This document shows positions 60,556 to 64,000 of a DNA stretch of 64,000 nt, in pieces. The notes under the pieces are model-generated. The model did no database searches. It was not told where the DNA came from and saw only the letters and a list, made by a program, of their open reading frames with translations. Every line of letters begins with the position of its first letter. The stretch's first letter is position 1. This stretch comes from Rhodobacteraceae bacterium D3-12 (GTDB lineage: Bacteria; Pseudomonadota; Alphaproteobacteria; Rhodobacterales; Rhodobacteraceae): contig CP104793.1 in NCBI GenBank assembly GCA_025916135.1, positions 2,728,001 to 2,792,000 on the forward strand, written 5' to 3'. Made by a program: the position numbers and the translations under genes.

Positions 60556-61446
60556 ATGCTCAACGCCACATGGCTCCACACCTTTACGACGCTCTGCGAG
60601 ACTGGCCATTTCACGCGAACGGCTGACCTCCTCGGGATGACCCAACCGGGTGTCTCGCAACACCTGCGCAAACTTGAAATTCAGATCGGCAAGCCGCTCA
60701 TCTCGAAAGATGGGAAATCCTTCACCCTCACACCGGCGGGCGAAGCCGTCTTTGCTCTTGGAACCGCGCGACGCCAACAAGAAAGGACCTCTTTGAGGGT
60801 ATCCAGATCGACGATCCAAACGTCGGCACCATCAGCGTCGGTTGCTCCGGCAGCTTTGCCATGTGGCTCTATCCCCACCTGCTCGACCGGATGCAGCAAG
60901 CCCCTGAGCTGGTCATCAATGTCACGGCCGCACCGCATCAGAGCGTCGTGGACTCCGTGCTAAACGGCGCGTTCGATCTCGGCATCATTGCTGAAAAAAT
61001 CGAACATCCCCGTCTAAGCGCGACGGAACTGGCCCGCGAGGAGCTCTGCTTGGTCGTCCCGCGTTCCCTCAAGGGGCAATCGTTCGATCTCAACCGCCTG
61101 AACGCGCTCGGATTTGTCGCGCATCCCGACGGCTATGCCTACGCCGATGATCTCTTCTCTCTCAATTTTCCCAAAGATTACAAAGGCCGCGACAGCTTGC
61201 GGGTCAGGGACCTTTGTCAACCAAATCGGCCAGATCCCGATGCCAGTCGCCAAGGGCCTTGGTTACACCATTTTGCCGAAATCGGGCGTCGATGCATTTG
61301 CCGGGCGGCAAGACTTGGCAATCATTCAACTGCCAAAACAGCGGCACCATGATCTATGGATCATATCCCGCAAGGGCCGCCGCAAGATCGCACGTATCGC
61401 CGCGCTAAGCACCCTGATCACACGCGCCACAAACGCGCTGCGGTAA
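60556..61446 (+). CDS. LysR family transcriptional regulator, two frameshifts as given
   Basis: The gene reads as a 296-residue LysR protein. The N-terminal winged helix (TFTTLCETGHFTRTADLLGM, TQPGVSQHLRKLE) is intact. A G is missing at about 60785 (ERDLFEGIQIDDPN restored), shifting the frame. An extra G in 61207-61209 shifts it back; removing it gives LRVRTFVNQIGQIPMPVAKG. The ligand domain has ISVGCSGSFAMWLYPHLLDR and LGYTILPKSGVDAF. Net length is normal since the two shifts cancel. It is divergent from the VOC gene and probably regulates it. Confidence 0.83.
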
Positions 61447-61536
61447 CGCCTCGCAGCGGATCGTGCGAACGCAGCATCCCCCAACAGCAAAGGGCACCCA
61501 AACGGATGCCCTTCCACTCTATCTCGTGGTGGAGGT

Positions 61537-62295
61537 TCAACCGTAGTTCGGCGCCCGTTTCTGCATCTTCGCGGCCACGCTTTCGGCAAATTCCGGCCCC
61601 TGAAGCTGGGCTGCAAAATGCTTGGCCTCTTCGGCCATCTTCGCGGCCACGGCCTCACGGTTGTCGCGGATCAATGCTTTGGACAAGACCATCGCCTTGG
61701 GGGCCATCGCCGCAACGGCTGCGGCGATCTTTGCCACTTCGCCGGACAATTGCGCATCCTCAAACACCCGCGCCACCAGACCAAATCGCTCGGCTTCCTC
61801 GGCGGTGATCACCCGCCCCGCCAGCAACATGTCGTTCGCTATTGCCATGCCCACCGCCGCCGGCAGCAACGTCGAAGACGCCGCCTCGGGCACCAGCCCC
61901 AACTGCACAAACGGCACGCTCAACGTCGCGGACGTCGAGGCATAAACCAAGTCGCAATGCAACAACATGGTCAAACCAATCCCGATCCCATGCCCGTTCA
62001 CAGCGGCAATCACCGGCTTGGGGCATTCACGGATCGCCGCCAGAAACCGCCATACCGGCGGCACCTCTGTCTCGCGGTCGCCCTTGGCAAAGTCATAGAG
62101 ATCATTGCCAGCGGTGAACATATCACCCGCCCCGGTGATCACAAAAGCCCGCGCCTCGTCATCTTCGGCATAGCTTTCCAGCGCATCGGCCATCGCCGCA
62201 TACATCGCCTGCGTCAGCGCATTCTTCTTTTCCTCGCGCTGAAGGGTCAGCGTGATTACGCGCCCCTCCCGGTCGATCTTGATATGGTCATCCAT
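61537..62295 (-). CDS. enoyl-CoA hydratase/isomerase family protein
   Basis: The 252-residue crotonase-fold protein has VITGAGDMFTAGNDLYDFAKG for the first oxyanion-hole part and VNGHGIGIGLTMLLHCDLVYA for the second. The segment FVQLGLVPEAASSTLLPAAVG has Glu where hydratases use their second acidic residue. It is third in the merR-CMD-crotonase transcript. The physiological acyl-CoA is not known. Confidence 0.88.
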   Translation of the reverse strand: MDDHIKIDREGRVITLTLQREEKKNALTQAMYAAMADALESYAEDDEARAFVITGAGDMFTAGNDLYDFAKGDRETEVPPVWRFLAAIRECPKPVIAAVNGHGIGIGLTMLLHCDLVYASTSATLSVPFVQLGLVPEAASSTLLPAAVGMAIANDMLLAGRVITAEEAERFGLVARVFEDAQLSGEVAKIAAAVAAMAPKAMVLSKALIRDNREAVAAKMAEEAKHFAAQLQGPEFAESVAAKMQKRAPNYG

Positions 62296-62377
62296 GCGGC
62301 TTTCCTCCTCGTCTGGCTCCGCCTACACCTCCGGCATCACGCGGGCCAAGTCAAAGGCAACGTCACGGCAATCCGCT

Positions 62378-62755
62378 TCACAGATCGCATGCGGCAAACA
62401 CCTCGCGCGCCGCGTTCAACCCATTGATCGCCGCCGGCATCCCGCCATAAACCGCCATCTGCCAGATCACCTCAAAGATTTCCCGCTCACTCGCCCCCGC
62501 CGCACGCGTGTTTTCAATGTTGATCTTCAATTGCGGCCCGGTCTGCCCGCCCAAAGCGGTCAACGCCGCAACAGTGCAAAGCTGCCGGGTCTTCAAATCC
62601 AGCCCCTCGCGCGCATAAATCCGCCCATAAGCCCATTCCACCAGCGTTTCGGCCATGTCCGGCAGGTCGCCATCATATCGCGCGGCCAACGCCTCTTCCA
62701 ATCCGGGGTTCATCCCGGCCAGCAACGCCCGCCCCTTCTCCAATGCCTCAGACAT
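62378..62755 (-). CDS. carboxymuconolactone decarboxylase family protein
   Basis: The 125-residue protein is a CMD-family helical protein ([40 protein letters not shown]). It lacks the CxxC of AhpD-type peroxidases, so it is closer to gamma-carboxymuconolactone decarboxylase-like proteins. ATG 62755 overlaps the merR end by 8 bases, so it is translated with the regulator. Its role with the crotonase is unknown, maybe oxidative or aromatic degradation. Confidence 0.85.
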   Translation of the reverse strand: MSEALEKGRALLAGMNPGLEEALAARYDGDLPDMAETLVEWAYGRIYAREGLDLKTRQLCTVAALTALGGQTGPQLKINIENTRAAGASEREIFEVIWQMAVYGGMPAAINGLNAAREVFAACDL

Positions 62756-63119
62756 CCGCCAATACCTCCGCTTCCAAATCCCGGTAATGCGCCACCTTGC
62801 GATCCATCAACGCCAAGGTCTCGCGCATCTTTGACAAGCGCTTGGCAATCTCCGCGCGATGCATTTCCAACATTTCACGCCGCTCGGCATATGTCGCCGC
62901 CCCCTGCTGGCGCAGCTTGGCATAGCGCACCCGATCGGCCTGTTTCATACCCGTCGCATTCAGCTGATCCAGAAACCCGATCCAGCCGATTACATCTTCG
63001 CCATAGACACGCCGCCCCGCATCATCGCGCATCGGCGGCGCGATCAATCCGATTTTCTCGTAAAACCTTAACGTATCCACGCTCAGCCCAGTGCGCGTGG
63101 CCACTTCGGAAATTTTCAT
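62748..63119 (-). CDS. MerR family transcriptional regulator
   Basis: The 123-residue regulator has the MerR N-terminal domain ([20 protein letters not shown], then [20 protein letters not shown]) and a long dimerisation helix. There are no C-terminal metal-binding cysteines, so it probably senses an organic compound or redox state. ATG 63119 has AAGGTGGG upstream; an extension to 63206 would overlap the promoter. It heads the merR-CMD-crotonase operon behind a MerR-type promoter and probably controls it. Confidence 0.9.
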   Translation of the reverse strand: MKISEVATRTGLSVDTLRFYEKIGLIAPPMRDDAGRRVYGEDVIGWIGFLDQLNATGMKQADRVRYAKLRQQGAATYAERREMLEMHRAEIAKRLSKMRETLALMDRKVAHYRDLEAEVLADV

Positions 63120-63150
63120 AACAAACCCACCTTCCAGATGATTCTGTTCC

Positions 63151-63181
63151 AGCTTACGAGCTGGAGCGCACTCCAGCTCAA
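63151..63181 (-). promoter_or_regulatory. MerR-type promoter and operator
   Basis: On the minus strand a -35 box TTGAGC (plus 176-181 of the 63,000 series) and a -10 box TAAGCT (63151-63156) are 19 bases apart. The spacer is filled by a palindrome with arms GAGCTGGAG and CTCCAGCTC 4 bases apart (63158-63179). An elongated 19-base spacer with a central dyad is the hallmark of MerR-activated promoters. It lies 32 bases upstream of the merR start, so the operon should be autoregulated. Confidence 0.85.
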
Positions 63182-63219
63182 GCATTTTCCGCACCATTCG
63201 CATCAAATACCCGCTCCCC

Positions 63220-63392
63220 CTTCATCTGACTGGAAATATCCCGGGGGCGTGGGGGCTGGCCCCCACTTTATACGGGGTGTGGGGGCTGGCCCCCACTTGA
63301 ACCTGCGTGTGGGGGCTGGCCTCCACTTTACCCAGCATGTGGGATCTGACCCCCACCTTAACCTCCGTATCGGGCCTGCTCCCACTACGACC
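63220..63392 (+). repeat. dispersed intergenic repeat, copy F, with a tandem hairpin series
   Basis: It begins CTTCATCTGACTGGAAATA and CCCGGGGGCG, then has about five units of about 30 bases, each with the hairpin GTGGGGGCTGGCCCCCAC. The first two are perfect and later ones decay (GGCTGGCCTCC, GGATCTGACCCCC, CGGGCCTGCTCCC). It fills the region between merR and the pntB terminator, with no gene. Confidence 0.8.
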
Positions 63393-63416
63393 TGCGCCGC
63401 TTCCCATCATCCAACA

Positions 63417-63448
63417 TCAAAAAAAGGGCGCCCCACCGGGGCGCCCTT
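63417..63448 (-). terminator. terminator of the pntB transcript
   Basis: AAGGGCGCCCC (63424-63434) pairs with GGGGCGCCCTT (63438-63448) around ACC. On the minus strand it is followed by TTTTTTT (plus A-run). It lies 27 bases after the pntB stop. Confidence 0.9.
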
Positions 63449-63474
63449 CTCCAAACACTTGCTCACGCGCAGGA

Positions 63475-64000
63475 TCAGTCGATCATGCCCAACAGCTTAT
63501 CAAGGCTCGCCTTGGCATCGCCGTAAAACATCCGCGTGTTCTCCTTATAGAACAGCGGGTTCTCGATCCCGGAATAGCCCGTGCCCTGGCCGCGTTTGCT
63601 TACAAACACCTGCTTGGCTTTCCAGCACTCCAACACCGGCATCCCCGCAATGGGAGAGTTCGGATCTTCCTGCGCAGCCGGGTTCACGATGTCGTTCGAG
63701 CCAATCACGATCGCCACATCCGTTTCCGGGAAATCATCGTTGATCTCGTCCATTTCCATCACGATGTCATAGGGCACCTTGGCTTCGGCCAGAAGCACGT
63801 TCATGTGCCCCGGCAAACGCCCGGCCACCGGGTGGATCGCAAAACGCACCTCTTTGCCCTTGGCGCGCAAACGCCGGGTCAACTCGGCCACGTTCTGCTG
63901 CGCCTGCGCGACGGCCATGCCATAGCCCGGAATGATAATGACGCTATCCGCCTCATCCAAAGCACTCGCCACACCGTCGGCTTCGATCGCGATCATCTCG
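63475..64000 (-). CDS. pntB: NAD(P) transhydrogenase subunit beta, C-terminal part (runs off the window)
   Basis: About 175 residues of the C-terminal NADP-binding domain III of the proton-translocating transhydrogenase are visible; the gene continues past the right edge. Motifs are [15 protein letters not shown] (nucleotide loop), [20 protein letters not shown] and [19 protein letters not shown], followed by the [17 protein letters not shown] closing segment. The enzyme uses the proton gradient to reduce NADP with NADH. It ends at a strong terminator. The membrane part and pntA must lie outside the window. Confidence 0.95.
   Translation of the reverse strand, partial: EMIAIEADGVASALDEADSVIIIPGYGMAVAQAQQNVAELTRRLRAKGKEVRFAIHPVAGRLPGHMNVLLAEAKVPYDIVMEMDEINDDFPETDVAIVIGSNDIVNPAAQEDPNSPIAGMPVLECWKAKQVFVSKRGQGTGYSGIENPLFYKENTRMFYGDAKASLDKLLGMID

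Noticed and set aside
63220-63392. Possible CRISPR array, from repeated units of about 30 bases
   Set aside because: The units are adjacent with no unique spacers, each is a GC hairpin that decays along the series, and there are no cas genes.
1-64000. tRNA or rRNA genes, prophage, transposase or integrase genes
   Set aside because: I read for cloverleaf-like T-arm motifs and for typical mobile-element proteins and found none; a dedicated tRNA search could still find a missed one.

Overview
The window is GC-rich alphaproteobacterial chromosome, most likely from a marine Rhodobacteraceae (Roseobacter-group) member. Indications are the gene repertoire (phenylacetate catabolism with PaaX plus a TetR regulator, a DUF692/DUF2282 bufferin operon, a GspC-like pilus-type protein, DUF3422, tandem glmU-glmS), strong G/C third-codon bias, and a dispersed GC-rich intergenic repeat. 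I see no prophage, insertion sequence, CRISPR array, tRNA or rRNA. Genes run densely on both strands.

Layout. 0-5.4 kb: a minus-strand set (PanB-like TIM-barrel protein, methyltransferase, GlxA-type regulator), a bacteriohemerythrin, a hypothetical protein and a GT-A-like protein. 5.4-10.2 kb: metY and a large membrane protein with a GspC/PilP-like tail, split by frameshifts. 10.2-13.9 kb: hppD with a divergent Lrp/AsnC regulator, then a Kef-type antiporter. 13.9-27.4 kb: the phenylacetate (paa) region, with paaX, paaZ, paaG-paaI-paaK-tetR, paaJ-paaABCDE plus one more PaaA/PaaC-family gene, and a crotonase. 27.5-32 kb: acyltransferase/SGNH protein, GMC oxidoreductase and SDR. 32-37.6 kb: thrS and a bufferin operon (bufA-bufB-bufC-bufD). 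37.7-45.1 kb: DegT aminotransferase, MmgE/PrpD protein, gph, glmU, glmS, DNA alkylation repair protein. 45.1-51 kb: a four-hairpin array, lipoprotein, moaA, an argE-M20-M20 operon and a small secreted protein. 51.2-57.2 kb: a peptide-type ABC transporter. 57.5-64 kb: YeeE/YedE, DUF3422, a VOC protein, a LysR regulator, a MerR-CMD-crotonase operon with a clear MerR promoter, and the end of pntB.

Systems. The paa genes encode the route from phenylacetate through phenylacetyl-CoA, its epoxide and the oxepin to 3-oxoadipyl-CoA. Two similar palindromes, before paaG and before paaJ, look like operators of the local TetR protein. The buf operon encodes a four-cysteine secreted precursor, an MNIO enzyme, its partner and a DoxX protein; the family is associated with copper-binding modified peptides.

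Sequence quality. I found 14 single-base frameshifts in 10 genes, including two in the normally essential glmS. Nearly all lie in short G or C runs and 12 of 14 are deletions. This pattern fits sequencing or assembly error much better than gene decay, so the affected genes are described as one gene each and their breakpoints are given.
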